Under the pieces are notes generated by a model, which saw only the letters and a list, made by a program, of their open reading frames with translations, had not been told where the DNA came from and did no database searches. From NCBI RefSeq assembly GCF_026262505.1, contig NC_067206.1, positions 23,637,896 through 23,701,895 on the forward strand: a stretch of 64,000 nucleotides of DNA. Reading direction: 5' to 3'. Source of the DNA: Trichomonas vaginalis G3. Lineage: Eukaryota > Parabasalia > Trichomonadida > Trichomonadidae. The stretch's first letter is position 1, and the number at the start of each line of letters is the position of its first letter. The translations under genes were made by a program, and so were the position numbers. This document shows positions 27,472 to 38,774 of the stretch, piece by piece.

Positions 27472-29098
27472 ATGTACGCCGCTCAGAATATAACGCCAAC
27501 AGTTTTGGATGCCATGAACGGAAATGTTTCCGAATGGTATAACGAATGCGACAATGCCATTAGAAGGTCAGAAATAGTTCCTGGAACTTACGAATATACA
27601 ACTGCTGTTTCTTATGGAAACGTAGGTGAGTTTGGAGAAGGTTCTTCAACAACAGTAGATATTGCTTGCGACAGGTTTCATATTATTCTATTGACAACTC
27701 ATTCTTATACGTGGAAAACATTGAAATAAAACCTTCTGCCAATTGTCTGACAAGAAAGGTTGCAATGGAATTTTCTATGTCGGATACCAATATGCTCCAG
27801 AAGTTTTCAATGGGATATAAGATATATTCTAACTCTGACTTAGTTCAAACAGTAACATGGGCAAACTATGAAATGGTTCGCTTTGAGAAACTCAGTACAA
27901 CCACAACTAGAGAACAAACAGACCAGTATGCAAATATTGAGAAAATAAGAAGACTTGAACCCTAACGTTCCAGGAGTTTATGTTAACCTTTCTGGACAAA
28001 CTGCAGCAGCAGTAACCAAAGTAAAACTGAAACTTAGAGTTCCTTTGTCATCTTTCCTCATCTTCAGGTTTTTAAGATACTTGCCAAACTGGGCAGGAAA
28101 AATTTCTATCGAACTTACTCCAAGCAAAAATAACTTAGTCATTGCACAACAACGCAAGACCATTCACTCTTACAGACGTAAAAGGAGTAAATCAAACGTC
28201 ATTCGCCGAATTTTGCAAAGACAAAGTTGACTTAGACTTTGGTTTCTCAAACCTCAACACTGAAGTAAACTATTATTTCAATGCTGCTGGAACTGCTTGG
28301 GACCCAGTTAAGTTCACATGCGAAAAAGTTTGAATGCAAGAGAATAGAAAGCAGACTTGCAGTCTATATGTTGTGGACCCAGATATTTCAAATGCTTTAG
28401 CTGCCAAATATATTGCAGTTCCACTTATGTTCCCTACACCAAATATCTGTCAAAGACTTTGCAGGTGAAGTTGGAAACCAAAGTGCTGACCCAGGTGCAA
28501 GAACAGATATTGCTTTAACAACTGCAATGAAACATGCAGATACTATGTTTGTACTGTTCAGACGAACTATAAATGACTATTCTTGTTTCTACAACCCCGG
28601 TATTAAATATCATATAAACATAGATGGCAAATATTATCCAAGAGAAGAATATTCTACAGTTGAGGATATGAGGTCATACAACTTGACATTAGATGCTATG
28701 AACTTTAACAACAACTTCACAACAACCATTAACCCTGAAATGCAAAGTTCTATTATGCCATATGTGAAAGTATGGACTCATACAGGAGGTCAAAAAACTC
28801 AATATACAAATGGAGACCGTTCAAACTTTTGGCTTGGCATTCCATTTGCTGACTCAGAAGACTTTAATGGGTGGTATTTCAACTGTTGGTACAGTTCAAA
28901 TACAATATTACTGGTGACAGAGACGGTCCAGATGAATTGAAAGCAAAGAAGTTTACAAAACCAATAGCACTTTTCACGGAAGATGCCTCTTTTGAAGATT
29001 CGTTCGATGAAACCTGCTGGGGCTCCTCAGATTGGCATAACGAACAGCTTCCATCGAGCAGATTTTGGCAGCAGGTCAGTAAGTTGTTCTTGAACTGA
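27472..29098 (+). CDS. Probable double jelly-roll major capsid protein (frameshifted)
   Basis: About 535 residues over five or more frames: MYAAQNITPTVLDAMNGNVS, then LKLRVPLSSFLIFRFLRYLP, INDYSCFYNPGIKYHINIDG, DAMNFNNNFTTTINPEMQSS and PIALFTEDASFEDSF. Length, beta-rich composition and the pair of blocks (a PL-x-x-x-P-x-W-x-G core in the first half; NFWLGIPFADSEDFNGWYFN followed by a Gln/Tyr-rich strand in the second) fit Polinton/virophage capsid proteins. A diverged copy with the block FKLRLRIPVRRFLPLEAIRF lies in Mav2 (59511-59798), so the block is conserved. The frame changes I inspected fit one-base homopolymer losses. Capsid assignment is by layout, not by a database match. Confidence 0.7.
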
Positions 29099-29400
29099 CT
29101 TCTCTCCGTCAAATATTGACAGTACGCCAGTTTTGACATAAATTGTATTATAAACTTACCTTTAGAAATATCTGTAAGTTTTGAAGTTTTATATTTTTGT
29201 CTGCTTCAAGAACTTTCACCATTTCAGTTATACCAACTTTCTTTGCTTTATGAAAATATTTTTGGTTCAGCAAAGACTGCTATTCTATAACATTTCCATT
29301 GTTTGTATAAAGAACTATTCTGTCAATGTATTTGTATTGTTTGTGTGTGTAAACTTTGTTCTGCTTCAATTCGAAGAATACTCGAATACGTCCATCTTTT
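29027..29400 (-). CDS. Possible small antisense Mav1 gene
   Basis: On the minus strand 29398-29160 reads DGRIRVFFELKQNKVYTHKQ, then after an in-frame stop LLNQKYFHKAKKVGITEMVK, and in another frame VLSIFDGEKSVQEQLTDLLP to 29031. Composition looks coding, but stops and overlap with the capsid 3' end make it doubtful. No family recognised. Confidence 0.3.
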
Positions 29401-29412
29401 TATTCTAAGTAA

Positions 29413-29932
29413 ATGTCATTTCCGAAAAATAGAAGCGTAAGTGTTTCAAAAGGTTTAATGGCGGTGGCAGATGTGAAGTTAAATTCACCAACTCAAACAA
29501 ACAGTCAAAGTGTTATTGTTGTCAATGTCAAAGACAGAGATGTTGAAGTGGGGAAACCATACGAAGACGAAGATGGTATATATTGTTCCTGTAAAAGAAC
29601 AACCAACATACCCTGAAGTTAGCAGAGACTTAAGTTCTGTTGCAGATATTCGAAACGACTACCAACAACTGAAAGACAAACTTCAAACTCAGGAGAAGAT
29701 TTGTCAAGCTTTAAGTATAATGTTAAACTTGGTCGAACACAACCCTGTAAAAGTGAACTCATATGTCATTGCACCTCATGAAGTTTTGAAAGAACTATTG
29801 AAACTTTTGACAGAGGCAGACGATATAAACATCAAAGAAATAGAACCCGACGTTAGTTGCTGTGGTGTTTCATATAATGTCATTGACAAGATATACGTTA
29901 TGAAAGGAGGTGAAACGTTGAACTTAAAATAG
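29413..29932 (+). CDS. Mav1 small protein of unknown function (frameshifted)
   Basis: About 172 residues in two frames joined near 29575: MSFPKNRSVSVSKGLMAVAD to EDEDGIY, then IVPVKEQPTYPEVSRDLSSV through a helical part and a Cys-Cys containing end (EPDVSCCGVSYNVIDKIYVM). Preceded by TTTTTTATTCTAAGTAAATG. Lies directly after the capsid gene; function unknown. Confidence 0.6.
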
Positions 29933-29999
29933 TTTCCCAGACGTTATAAAAAATATTGACGACCACAACATTTCATTAAAATTTATTTGCTAAGTAAAA

Positions 30000-30231
30000 A
30001 TGTCAAAACTTCTTGAAAGATGTTTGAAGAAAATAATATAGACTTTATTTCATGTAAAGGACTTTACACACACTTTTGAACGATATGAAAGACCCTGTTT
30101 TGTTTGTTCGTGTAGACAAAGGAAAGTTCTATGTCTTTACAAAATATTTGAACTTCTTAGACAGAGAACTTCAAGAAACGCCATGTGAAAGTTTAGATGA
30201 AGTTCTTCTCCACTTTCAGAAAAACTTTTAA
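30000..30231 (+). CDS. Mav1 small protein (about 76 aa, frameshifted)
   Basis: MSKLLERCLKKI at the start and, after a shift at about 30060, LLNDMKDPVLFVRVDKGKFY to LHFQKNF and a stop. The second part reads as one clean frame. Function unknown. It ends 11 bases before the next ATG (30243), so the genes are packed head-to-tail. Confidence 0.5.
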
Positions 30232-30242
30232 AATATATGTAA

Positions 30243-30918
30243 ATGGCAGAAGACATAGTGGTTTATACTATTACGACTAAAAACCCTGAGTCATATAATT
30301 CTATAACAACAAACTTACAAAGTCCTCAAGGACGATATTGTAAACTAACTTTAAACACAATGACGACTAAAGCTTGTTTTGCTCTTTTGACACCAGAAGA
30401 TTTATTGTTGTGAATGGTAAAAAATACTCCTTTGAAGATACTTACTCAGATATACCACCAACAGGTTTTGTTGACTTATTTAATACTTTAAGTACGGGTG
30501 TAACATGTGCTGCAACTAGAGCAGGTTTCATTATGTTTGGATGTCCGACTGAGTTTACTATAAACAATATGAGCTATAATACAAAACTTATATCTGGTTT
30601 TTACTACCAACAGTTTCCTATAACAGGAAAAGGTGTCATACAAGGAATGTCTATTTCCATTGACTTTAAGTACACCTATTTTATATATTGTTTCAAACTT
30701 AGGTTCAAAGTGTTATTCGAATGTCGACAGAAACTACTATGACAAAAGATACTTATGCGTATAAATAACACATTCTCTGCTGGTTTGCCTATTGTTTCAT
30801 TCGAATGCAGAGTTTTTCAGCTTAGTAAACTCAAACACTTTAGCAACACATAAACTTAACCTTAGTTGACGCAAACTTTGTTCCTGTAAAATTTTATGTC
30901 CTATGTATTTGTCAATGA
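30243..30918 (+). CDS. Candidate minor capsid (penton-like) protein
   Basis: About 225 residues in three or more frames: MAEDIVVYTITTKNPESYNS, then YSFEDTYSDIPPTGFVDLFN and on to KGVIQGMSISI, then STPILYIVSNLGSKCYSN, and a last frame NLTLVDANFVPVKFYVLCIC to the stop. Beta-rich, without charged helices, and of the size of single jelly-roll penton proteins of Polintons and virophages. This is inference from composition and position. The stop (TGA) overlaps the ATG of the next gene as ATGA. Confidence 0.45.
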
Positions 30919-31076
30919 CGGCAGAAAGTTTCGAATTGGAAGATGCAACTGGTGAAAGTATTGTATTACAAGAACAACTTCAACAACAAATAGCTCAAGA
31001 ACAACTTCAACAACAAATAGCTCAAGAACAACAAATAGCTCAAGAACAACAAATGCAACAAATAGCTCAAGAATAA
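30915..31076 (+). CDS. Mav1 small Gln-rich repeat protein (53 aa)
   Basis: Short intact ORF: MTAESFELEDATGESIVLQE, then five or six copies of (L)QQQIAQEQ. Its ATG overlaps the upstream stop by ATGA. Low-complexity helix; role unknown. The tandem units make it prone to length change. Confidence 0.5.
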   Translation: MTAESFELEDATGESIVLQEQLQQQIAQEQLQQQIAQEQQIAQEQQMQQIAQE

Positions 31077-31103
31077 AAAATATTTTTTTTTATTTTTATA
31101 AAA

Positions 31104-32374
31104 ATGTACAGAATAGATGTTTCAGATTTTTATGACTTCCAAACATTCAGAAATATGTGTCCATTTAGAGACTATAACAAAGCAGTCGAGAATTTGAAAA
31201 CGTTTAGTCATTTATGTCGACTCTGCCCCAGAATGTTATGTCATGAAAGAATGGGAATGTAGTCTTTACAAACCTAAGCGACAATAGTTTCAGAACAAGA
31301 ATGTAGACAGAAACTTAAGAAAATAAAAGTCGTACAGTTGGTGAAGATGTTAGATGCTTGGGATATCTTTATTGTCAAAACTTGAAGATTTTTCAGTTCG
31401 AGGTATAAAGTTCTATACACCTTCTCCAAACTTCTATTCTATCTTCACTGGATATAAATATGAACAAGTAGAATGGAAAGAAAATATTATAGAAGCTTTG
31501 GTTAGACCATGTCAAAGAAATTATATGCAATGGAAACGAAAGAAGTTCTATGAGTATATCTTATGTTGGTTTGCAAACATCTTAAACATCCAAGTGCTAA
31601 AAATGAAACTGCTCTCATTATAATTGGAAAACAAGGAACTGGTAAGAACACATTCTTTACAGATATTTTGTGCAAACTGTTAGAAGGTTATTCGAACCCT
31701 AATATGACAAACTTAGAAAACATCTGCGGTAAATTTAAACTCTTCAATAGAGAATATGAAACTTATAGTATGTAACGAACTTCAAAGTATAGATACAACA
31801 AAAGTTTTGAACTCAGATGCTTTGAAGAGTCTTATAACAGACAAAGTTGGAGTTGTTGAAAGAAAATATAAAGACCAAAGAGTTTGTGAAATGTTGCAAA
31901 TTTCATTATGGTTTCAAACAATGCTGTTCCGATGAAGTTAGAAAGTTCTGACAGAAGATATGTAGTTGTCAGAACGTCAGATTCTCATATGCAAGATACA
32001 GAATATTTTGACGCTTTTGCAGAAACTTTGACATCTGACTTTTTACAACCACTTGTTCTCATATTTTATGACATTAGATATTTCAAAGTTCAATCCAAGA
32101 CAAAATTCCACATACCGAAGAGAGACAAACATTGTTAGAAGCAAACAAGAGTGTATATGAACTGTTCATAGATGAAACTGACTTTGAGTGTTTAGATGAA
32201 AGGTCATTGTACGATTCGTATAAACAGTATTGTCAAGAATATGGTTATATGACAGCGTCTAAACGAACATTCTTGGCAAATGTCAAAAGTCTTTTAGACG
32301 TACAGAATGGTGTAAGAGATCCGAATTCAGCACAAAATTTCAACAGGGTGAGAAAAGAGGTGAGAAAGAGGTGA
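31104..32374 (+). CDS. SF3 (D5/P4-type) helicase, frameshifted
   Basis: About 420 residues. The N-terminal 130 residues (MYRIDVSDFYDFQTF, DYNKAVENLKTFSHY) are not recognised. The helicase core follows: Walker A in IIIGKQGTGKNTFFTDI, Walker B in LIVCNELQSID, and the sensor region NNAVPMKLESSDRRYVVV (motif C plus arginine), all typical of D5-like superfamily 3 replicative helicases. The end has an adaptor-like helix region (DERSLYDSYKQYCQEYGYMT). It would unwind the element during replication. No complete primase (AEP) domain seen upstream, unlike element B. Frame changes at about 31240, 31350, 31590 and 31760. Confidence 0.8.
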
Positions 32375-32665
32375 ATCTCTCTTCACTATAATATATTTTT
32401 GCCGAATTCAGCAACAAATTCAACGGTGAGAAAGAGTGAGAAAAGAGTGAGATCTCACCTCTTCACCTAAAATATTATTTTTGCCGAATTCAGAACAAAA
32501 TTCAACAGGTGAGAAAAAAGTGGTTAGAAAACGTGTTAGATCTAACATGCAACATAAATATATTTTGTGCTATGTTTTCTGTATAAAATTCATGAAAATT
32601 CAACGGTGAAAAAAGAGGTGAGAAAAGAGGTGAGATATTCACCACTTCACCTAAATATATTTCAA
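32325..32665. repeat. Imperfect tandem repeat with GGTGAGAA/TTCACC words
   Basis: Four degenerate units of about 80-90 bases containing GAATTCAGCAACAAATTCAA, GGTGAGAAA and CTCACCTCTTCACCTAAA, partly self-complementary. The first unit overlaps the end of the helicase gene. A related unit, inverted, lies at 57395-57455 in Mav2, so it is a conserved non-coding part of the family. Confidence 0.75.
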
Positions 32666-32689
32666 TATCTTTTCTCAGCACTTTTCCGT

Positions 32690-33503
32690 AGTTATATATG
32701 AAGACAATTCGAGATAAAAGTCATAGTACAATGGAATAATATGTTGCACACCATTTGTTGTGAACCAATATGAAAGTCAGAGAAACTGTTACAGGTGGTT
32801 CGTAGAATTTAGAAGCAAAGATCATAAAGTCCTTGCCAATACATAGAAAACTATTGTTGTGAACTGAAACTTGCATGACACATAACATTTTGAGGGTCAA
32901 ACACGTTTCTATAAACTGTCAATCTGCTGTGGATGTAGTATAAATTTAAATGGACCATCTGGTGGAATGGTTCGTTCTTGGTTAGTACCGAAGAAATGTG
33001 CCCAAGAACGTTTGTCTACTCCCCAAAATAAAAACTCTGTATCTCTTGAGGTTAATTTCAATCTTTTGAAAGAAACGGTGGAGTTCATCTTGTCATATTC
33101 TAGTTTCCAATAGTATGTTCCATTAGTAAAGAGTCGTATTTTTCTTGAAATTCCAATATTTTGTTCATTTGAGTTGAAGATCATTTAGAGTTCTTCAAGA
33201 CTTTCGTCTGAACGAACTGTAAAGATTCTCATTTCGTCAAATTTGTCTATTATGACCATCAGAACCTTTATACTGCCTGAAATATACTGCGAACATTAAA
33301 TGCGTTAGTTCTATTTGAAAACAAAAACTCTTCTAAATCCTATTGCCTTTGCATCTGAAGGACTTTGAAGCCAACGAACTGGATAGTCAAACCTGTATGC
33401 TCGGATGAAATTTTCATCTGATAATAGTCCTACCAGCATTTGTAAAGATATATCTAACGGTTTTGTATCTGCTACTTTTGTTTTTGTTTTCAACCTGAAG
33501 CAT
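32690..33503 (-). CDS. Mav1 paralogue X1 (frameshifted)
   Basis: About 270 residues in several frames: MLQVENKNKS, RAYRFDYPVRWLQSPSDAKA, TYYWKLEYDKMNSTVSFKRL, FWGVDKRSWAHFFGTNQERT, and an end homologous to that of X2 (WFTTNG, IIPLYYDFYLELS). X2 (37919-38770) has the same start, core (FDYPLRWLRDPS-x-x-KAIGFRR) and end. Preceded by TTTTTACATATATTAATG. Function unknown; probably a beta-rich virion protein. Two diverged copies within one element suggest a subfunctionalised pair. Confidence 0.6.
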
Positions 33504-33519
33504 TAATATATGTAAAAAT

Positions 33520-34290
33520 ATATTGTTTTAAATGGTATGCCATTTCATATTTCTCTCTAACAAACATGTTTCCCACGGAAGTATCCAGCATGTTGTCTGA
33601 CTGCTTGAGGGTTAGGTTGGACCATTCGAACTTGACACTTGCAATTCCTTCAATTGCATTCAAAATGTCTGAGTCGAGTCAACCATTTGTTCTCTCTTTG
33701 TAGTCTTGAAAGCGTCAAGAAGCATTGCAGCTGTTGTGACATGCATATGCATAGTAAATGTGACCATCCAAATCTGTTATGGTCAATCTGAGATTGTGTC
33801 CTTTCTTATTTCCTCTTGTATGGCAGCAAGACACCCATGAAGCCTTCTTTGTTCTTTCCTTCGTCAAAGTTTACTGTAAAGGTTCGACCAGAAGTAATTT
33901 GACTTCTAACTTCACGTACTTCTCATATGCATATTCTTGTTCTTTCCATGGGAGCATGTGCGTCTTCACCTTTCCTTTTTTCCTTCTCAAAGGATGCAAT
34001 GTTTCGTCATGTTTCCAGTAGAATCTGGCAAAGCCGTCGTGTCCTTCAACTTGAGGTTCACTAACATCGAAAGATGTCCATAAGACGTTCTTCTTCTAAC
34101 CTCTCTAGTCTTTTGGATATATTTTGCACGTGCTTGTTTCCAAATCCATTTCGTAGCGAAGACCAACAATTTGTCATAGACTTTTAGGGTCTCCCTCCTA
34201 TATTAAAATTCTTCGAAACTCTCCAACCATATCTTTGCAACTCTGCTTTTATTCTAGCAGACTTTCTATCCATTCTATATGGGGCATTTT
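33520..34290 (-). CDS. Mav1 protein Y of unknown function (frameshifted)
   Basis: About 250 residues in several frames: basic N-terminus MDRKSARIKAELQRYGWRVS, then GHDGFARFYWKHDETLHPLR, AYEKYVKLEVKLLLVEP, LRLTITDLDGHIYYAYAC and VREKYEMAYHLKQYIF at the end. No family recognised. The start motif TTTTTTATAAAAAATG before 34288 is the same as that of the helicase gene. Confidence 0.5.
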
Positions 34291-34335
34291 TTATAAAAAA
34301 TAAAAAAATATTTTTTTCTCTTTACTTTACATAAC

Positions 34336-35066
34336 CGCCTGCTGCCATAATTTTGACGCAACCCATACCAGCTAATGAAGGTTGACTTGGTTAGTTTCCA
34401 AACTAAACTTTGGTTTTGTTTATCTTCAGTTTTTTTGTTTTTCTTCTTCTATCGGTTTTTCGTCACTTTTCGGTTCCTTTGACTTACTTCACTTGCAGGA
34501 ACAGTTGTGTCGTCAACATCTTCATAAATATCATATGCATTTTTTTTGTTTCCTTTCAACTTTTTTGTGTTGTTGTAAAGTTTAGGAAATATTTCGACTC
34601 TAAGTCAATGAGATGTTCTATATAATGACTGTTGTCAGTGAAGTAAACTTTTCCATCTGTTGTCTCGAAAGCTCCTTCAGACTTCAATATTTATTTTGTG
34701 AGAGTCTGTTTCTTTTTTGAGATACTAGCCGTTCCATTTTTATGAAAAGTGACTTTGTAGTTAGGGTTTGTATTTCCAGATCGGCACTTTCTATTATTGA
34801 ATTTTTCTTCTCATCTGTAAGTTCTTTGACAGGTTTTGACAATGGTTCTGAACTTTTTGTTTGTGGTGTCAAATCTACCGTTTCAACTTCTTCGGTCATT
34901 TCATCTCAGTAAAAATTTTAGTTTGGTTTGTTTCAACTGGTTGTTTAGGTTTTTTAAGTCGGTCTAAAACTTCCTGAGGTATAGGAAAACTTTACAAACA
35001 TGTGGTGTAACTGCTGGAAGCCGACAAATCCATCTTGAACTCATTTGTCTCAATGCTGTATTGTTC
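34336..35066 (-). CDS. Mav1 protein Z of unknown function (frameshifted)
   Basis: About 240 residues: YSIETNEFKMDLSASSSYTT, VLDRLKKPKQPVETNQTKIF, then TEEVETVDLTPQTKSSEPLS (acidic, Pro/Thr-rich), SHYIEHLIDLESKYFLNFTT, and a Gly-rich end SLAGMGCVKIMAAGGYVK. The word TTTTTACTGAGATGA occurs both at the start region (about 35065-35085) and again internally at about 34898-34915, so there may be two genes with the boundary at 34899. Function unknown. Confidence 0.45.
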
Positions 35067-35074
35067 ATTTCATC

Positions 35075-35481
35075 TCAGTAAAAAAATTTACATTCCCCAC
35101 GTTTGAGCGGTTGAGGTTGGTTATTGTTTACCCACTGTTGTGCATGGTTATATCCTCTGTTAAAGAATCTTTCACCTTGGTCCTATAGTGTCCTGCTTGG
35201 TTATAGTAGTCATTTGCTTGTTATAATAGTTTCCGCTTGTCTTCCTACATTGTCCATCCATCCTTGAACTTTTCCTCTTGTTTCAGATTTGGAATAAGTT
35301 GTTGCATTCTCGTGCTACATCCAACCTTTCTGTACAGTTTGTATAATATGTTGTGCTTTCTCTTTAAGTATACCTAATGTACTCAAAATCTTCCTTCCAA
35401 CTCCAAATACACCTCTGGCTATTGTTCCCACTGCGGGCAAAAATCTGGATGCAACTCCTGCTAACGCGCCAATAAACCCAT
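35075..35481 (-). CDS. Small membrane-active-looking protein (adenovirus VI/X-like layout)
   Basis: About 135 residues. One missing T after MGF shifts the frame; the intended start is MGFIGALAGVASRF followed by LPAVGTIARGVFGVGRKIL, a long amphipathic/hydrophobic helix with Gly/Ala and a basic end, then a hydrophilic Gln/Asn-rich part (GERFFNRGYNHAQQWVNNNQ). This layout recalls membrane-lytic minor capsid proteins such as adenovirus VI and X, known or suspected in Polintons. Inference only. Divergent from the integrase with 16 bases between the starts. A diverged equivalent may be the Mav2 gene at 57764-58217. Confidence 0.45.
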
Positions 35482-35497
35482 TTCTATGGGTTAAAAA

Positions 35498-36400
35498 ATG
35501 ACGAATCCAAACAAGGACCCCATGTTTCTAAAAGGCAACAAAAAAGCACTCATGATAAAAATCTTTAGTTCAACACCAAATGCTTGGTTTATGGATATCT
35601 TGGAAAACATTCCGAGAGTTAGAACAGATGGACCTCCATACTGGTTAATATTTGTTGGTCAAAACACAAAGAATAACTGTGAAGCCATACCATTATGGTC
35701 CAAAAATATTTTAGATGTGAAAACTGCTTTGACAATATCTCGTTGACAAATACCATCCACAAAACTGACATCTGACTGTGAAAGTTCTTTCAAATCAGAT
35801 GATGTAAAAAACTATCTGCGTTCAAAAAATGTAAACCAATATTCATTGTCGACCAAAACCATTCTGCTCTTGGTGTCATTGACAGTTGTATAAAAATCTT
35901 AAGAGACTTAAATCAACCACAAGGTGGTGAGGTAGATGAAATGTCATATGACGACAAAGTATAGACACTTCTCCATGGCAAAGATGAGACAAGTTTAAAT
36001 ATTTACAATAACCGTAAACAAAAGGTTTGGGAAACCACTCCCCCGAAAGAAATGAAAAAACAACCCTGACTTAGAGAAAGACTATATATTTAATAATTTA
36101 GTCAAAAGAGACAAACAAGAAGAATGCCGGCTTCAAACTTCAGAAAGGTGACAAAGTAAAAATAGAAATACCTAAACGCGACCCATATGAGAATACTATT
36201 GACTATGACAACAATGGGAACTCGACAGGTACTCACATTCGTGTTCGTAAAAATAGAAGAAAGTATACAAGAGAATATTATGAAGTTTTAGGCAAACATG
36301 GCAAAATGTACACACAGCAAGCAGAAGATAAAACTACTATTGCCAGACCTCGTTTCAAACTTGTCAAAGTTCAAGTGGTATACTTTCAAAGACAGTTCCT
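35498..36400 (+). CDS. Retrovirus-type (rve) integrase, frameshifted
   Basis: About 300 residues. RNase H-fold core: first Asp in AWFMDILENIPRVRTDGPPY, then the strand WLIFVGQNTKNNCEAIPLWS, second Asp in KLTSDCESSF, and the last-motif region HSALGVIDSCIKILRDLNQP, which is how Maverick integrases end their DDE core. After a linker, FKLQKGDKVKIEIPKRDPYE and the following strands form an SH3/chromo-like C-terminal domain. It would insert element DNA into the host genome. At least four frame changes (35745, 35800, 35880, 36060). The N-terminal zinc-binding domain of retroviral integrases is missing or lies upstream in lost sequence. Confidence 0.8.
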
Positions 36401-37899
36401 AACAATATAAGACAACTCCTGACGAATATGCTAAAGAAGTTGAAATGACGACTAAGCAATTCTATACATGCGTAAACTGTCATGTAAGGTGGCATGTATT
36501 CTTTACTTTGTCCCGTTGTTTGTGTATATCCTGAAACGAAATGTGTATGGTTTCCTTCTCCCTGAGTGTCATCCCAGTAACAATTTATAGCAAACTTAAC
36601 GTCGTCTTTAACATCATATCCTTTACCTTTTGTCATTGCTGACCAATCCCAATATCTATGCTTATGCAACCTGCTTGAGATGTACTTAAATCTATGTAGT
36701 GACTGTGTGCAGGTAAATTTTCACCTGAAAATCGTTTTACTTCCACCTGTTTCCTTTGAAGAGTTTGCACAATACAAAAACCTGTCGACTATTTGAGTCC
36801 AAGTTCCAAAACCAAGTACTACTTCTGGTCTGGTAGAGTTCATTGACGTATAAATAGAGCCTATAGGATATAATGTTTGAAGTATTTCTGTCTTTAATGT
36901 TTGAAGCTCTGTTTTTGTCAGCTTCTTGTCTAACATTGCGGGTAGTTGCTTCAAAGTTTCTGGCATGACTTTCAATGTTCCTGCAAACTGTTATCTAAAC
37001 TGTTTAGTGTATCTTTTACGCTTGTACCTCGGATTTTCTAATGGTGCACTTGAACCAAGGTCAAAGTTCAATATTATGTCGTTGCTGTAAAAGTTGTAAA
37101 ACTTGTATGTGTATGGTTCTTGTCTGCTTTCTTCTCTAACTCATCGTTAAAATAAGTTTTATCTGCTTTAAGGTCTAAACATCCTGAACACCATCCTGTA
37201 TCGGCTTTAGTTTTTAAAATCTTCGATGTCCATTCATGGTACCAGTCAACCCTTTCTTTCATTTCGTTATCTTTTCATCCACATATTCCTTATCCGCCTT
37301 CTTCACTAACACACTAGCCACCCATCCTTATCTGCTTTCTTTTCAAGGCTAACGTTTAAGTCTGTTATTTCAGATATAGAATGTGTATGTCCAACGGACT
37401 TTTCATGTTTAAGGTTTCTTGTAAGTCTGTTATTTCAGATATAGAATGTATATTGAGTCTTTTTAGAATATTTCGTTTTCAAGCTCTTGTCATTCACTTG
37501 ACATTTTATTGTCAACATATGTTTGTCTGCTAGTTCAGGATGAGTATGTTTCTTTGTTGCATAAGCTATTGTTAGCTCTTTCTTCTTTCTTTTGCTATTG
37601 CATCGTCTACATATTCTTTGTCAGCTTTTGTTGTCAAACATCTGCTTTCAAAAGAAGTTCATTTATAGGTTTCTCGTTAAAAGTTCCTTTTGTTGGATTT
37701 ATACAGACAGTATGGTTCTTATTGTCTTGAAACAGAAACTCATCTGTCATTGGGTTTAATGTCAGTTTAAGTTTCCTTCTTTCAATGACTCAGATATCTT
37801 AGAATAGTTTGAAAGGTTTGTTGTGTTCTTATTTAGAGCTTGTATAATGAGTTGTCGGTTGTGTTGTATTTCTCTCATAGACGCTGTTTCATTTGACAT
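36370..37899 (-). CDS. Phage-tail-fibre-like protein (frameshifted)
   Basis: About 500 residues. N-terminus MSNETASMREIQHNRQLIIQ, then repeats with HTHSISEITDL and KKADKEYVDEK/KADKTYFNDEL words, the classical shaft repeats of bacteriophage tail fibres. The C-terminal part reads YPIGSIYTSMNSTRPEVVLG followed by FGTWTQIVDRFLY, then GENLPAHSHYIDLST, GEGNHTHFVSGYTQTTGQS and EYMPPYMTVYA, which is the fibre head/baseplate gp10-type module of phages and some large viruses (PxGSIYxSxNxTxP..GTWxxI..). Probably a host-attachment fibre of the virion. Many frame changes. Its presence in a eukaryotic element is notable. Confidence 0.75.
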
Positions 37900-37918
37900 T
37901 TTTATTCTAGATAAAATA

Positions 37919-38770
37919 TGCTTTCAATAGAAAAAGAAAATTCTAGAGGTTGCTACAACTAAACATTAGATGAACTTTTTACCAATGTAGGTCAAAAGTT
38001 TGAGACAGAGACCGTAAAGCATGAAGGCTATCGTTTTGACTACCCATTGAGATGGTTAAGAGACCCATCCGTACACAAAAGCTATTGGCTTTCGTAGAAT
38101 GAAGTTCATTTCAGAAGCCATACATGGTTTCCCATTTACGGTCGGTTTGAAGTTCGATACTATATACAAAGAAAAAACGTACGTATGAGAAATTTGAACA
38201 GGGAAAACTTTTACAAGTTAGTTTTGCTTGTAAACTTAGAAACAACTCTTCAAGCTTTTCAAGAAAAAATAAACGATATCTATCTCGAATATGCAAACCA
38301 GTATAACATTGACGAAGAAGTACCATCTCGATATTATTATACAGGAAAAATGCAACTGTTAAAATCAATAGAATAGAAGACCTTGGAGAAAACGTTTATA
38401 TTTCTACAAAAATATAACAACTTGGCATGGTATAGATTTCTGAGGATGTTAAATCAGCCTGCAGAATATCCAGTACAACCCGGACTTTTATGAAGTCGAA
38501 ACCCTAATGGAACATATGAAAATGTTTTTCGACTCAGATGCTATTATTGTTCATGCTTCAATTTTCTGGCGCCCAAAACTCTTTTTTAATGCTTGGCAAA
38601 TGACTTTTACGAAAAACCCTACAAAGCTATATGAACCACCAAGTGGAAGTATTTCAGACTTTCAAGTATGGTTTACTACAGATGGAAGAAAAAGAACAAT
38701 TCCATTATACCATGCGTTTTACTTAGAACTTAGTTTCATATACAACTACTATCGAACGGTAAAAATATAA
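37919..38770 (+). CDS. Mav1 paralogue X2 (frameshifted)
   Basis: About 280 residues: MLSIEKENSRGCYN, then GYRFDYPLRWLRDPS, KAIGFRRMKFISEAIHGFPF, LEYANQYNIDEEVPSRYYYT, IVHASIFWRPKLFFNAWQMT and the end WFTTDGRKRTIPLYHAFYLE. Related over its whole length to X1. Divergent from the fibre gene across a short shared upstream region (TTTTTATTCTAGATAAAATATG). Beta-rich; possibly a minor capsid or penton-base protein. Confidence 0.6.
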
Positions 38771-38774
38771 TTTT

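Noticed and set aside
30915-31076. Prion-like or host Gln-rich gene
   Set aside because: It is embedded with an ATGA overlap in the Mav1 gene series, so it belongs to the element.
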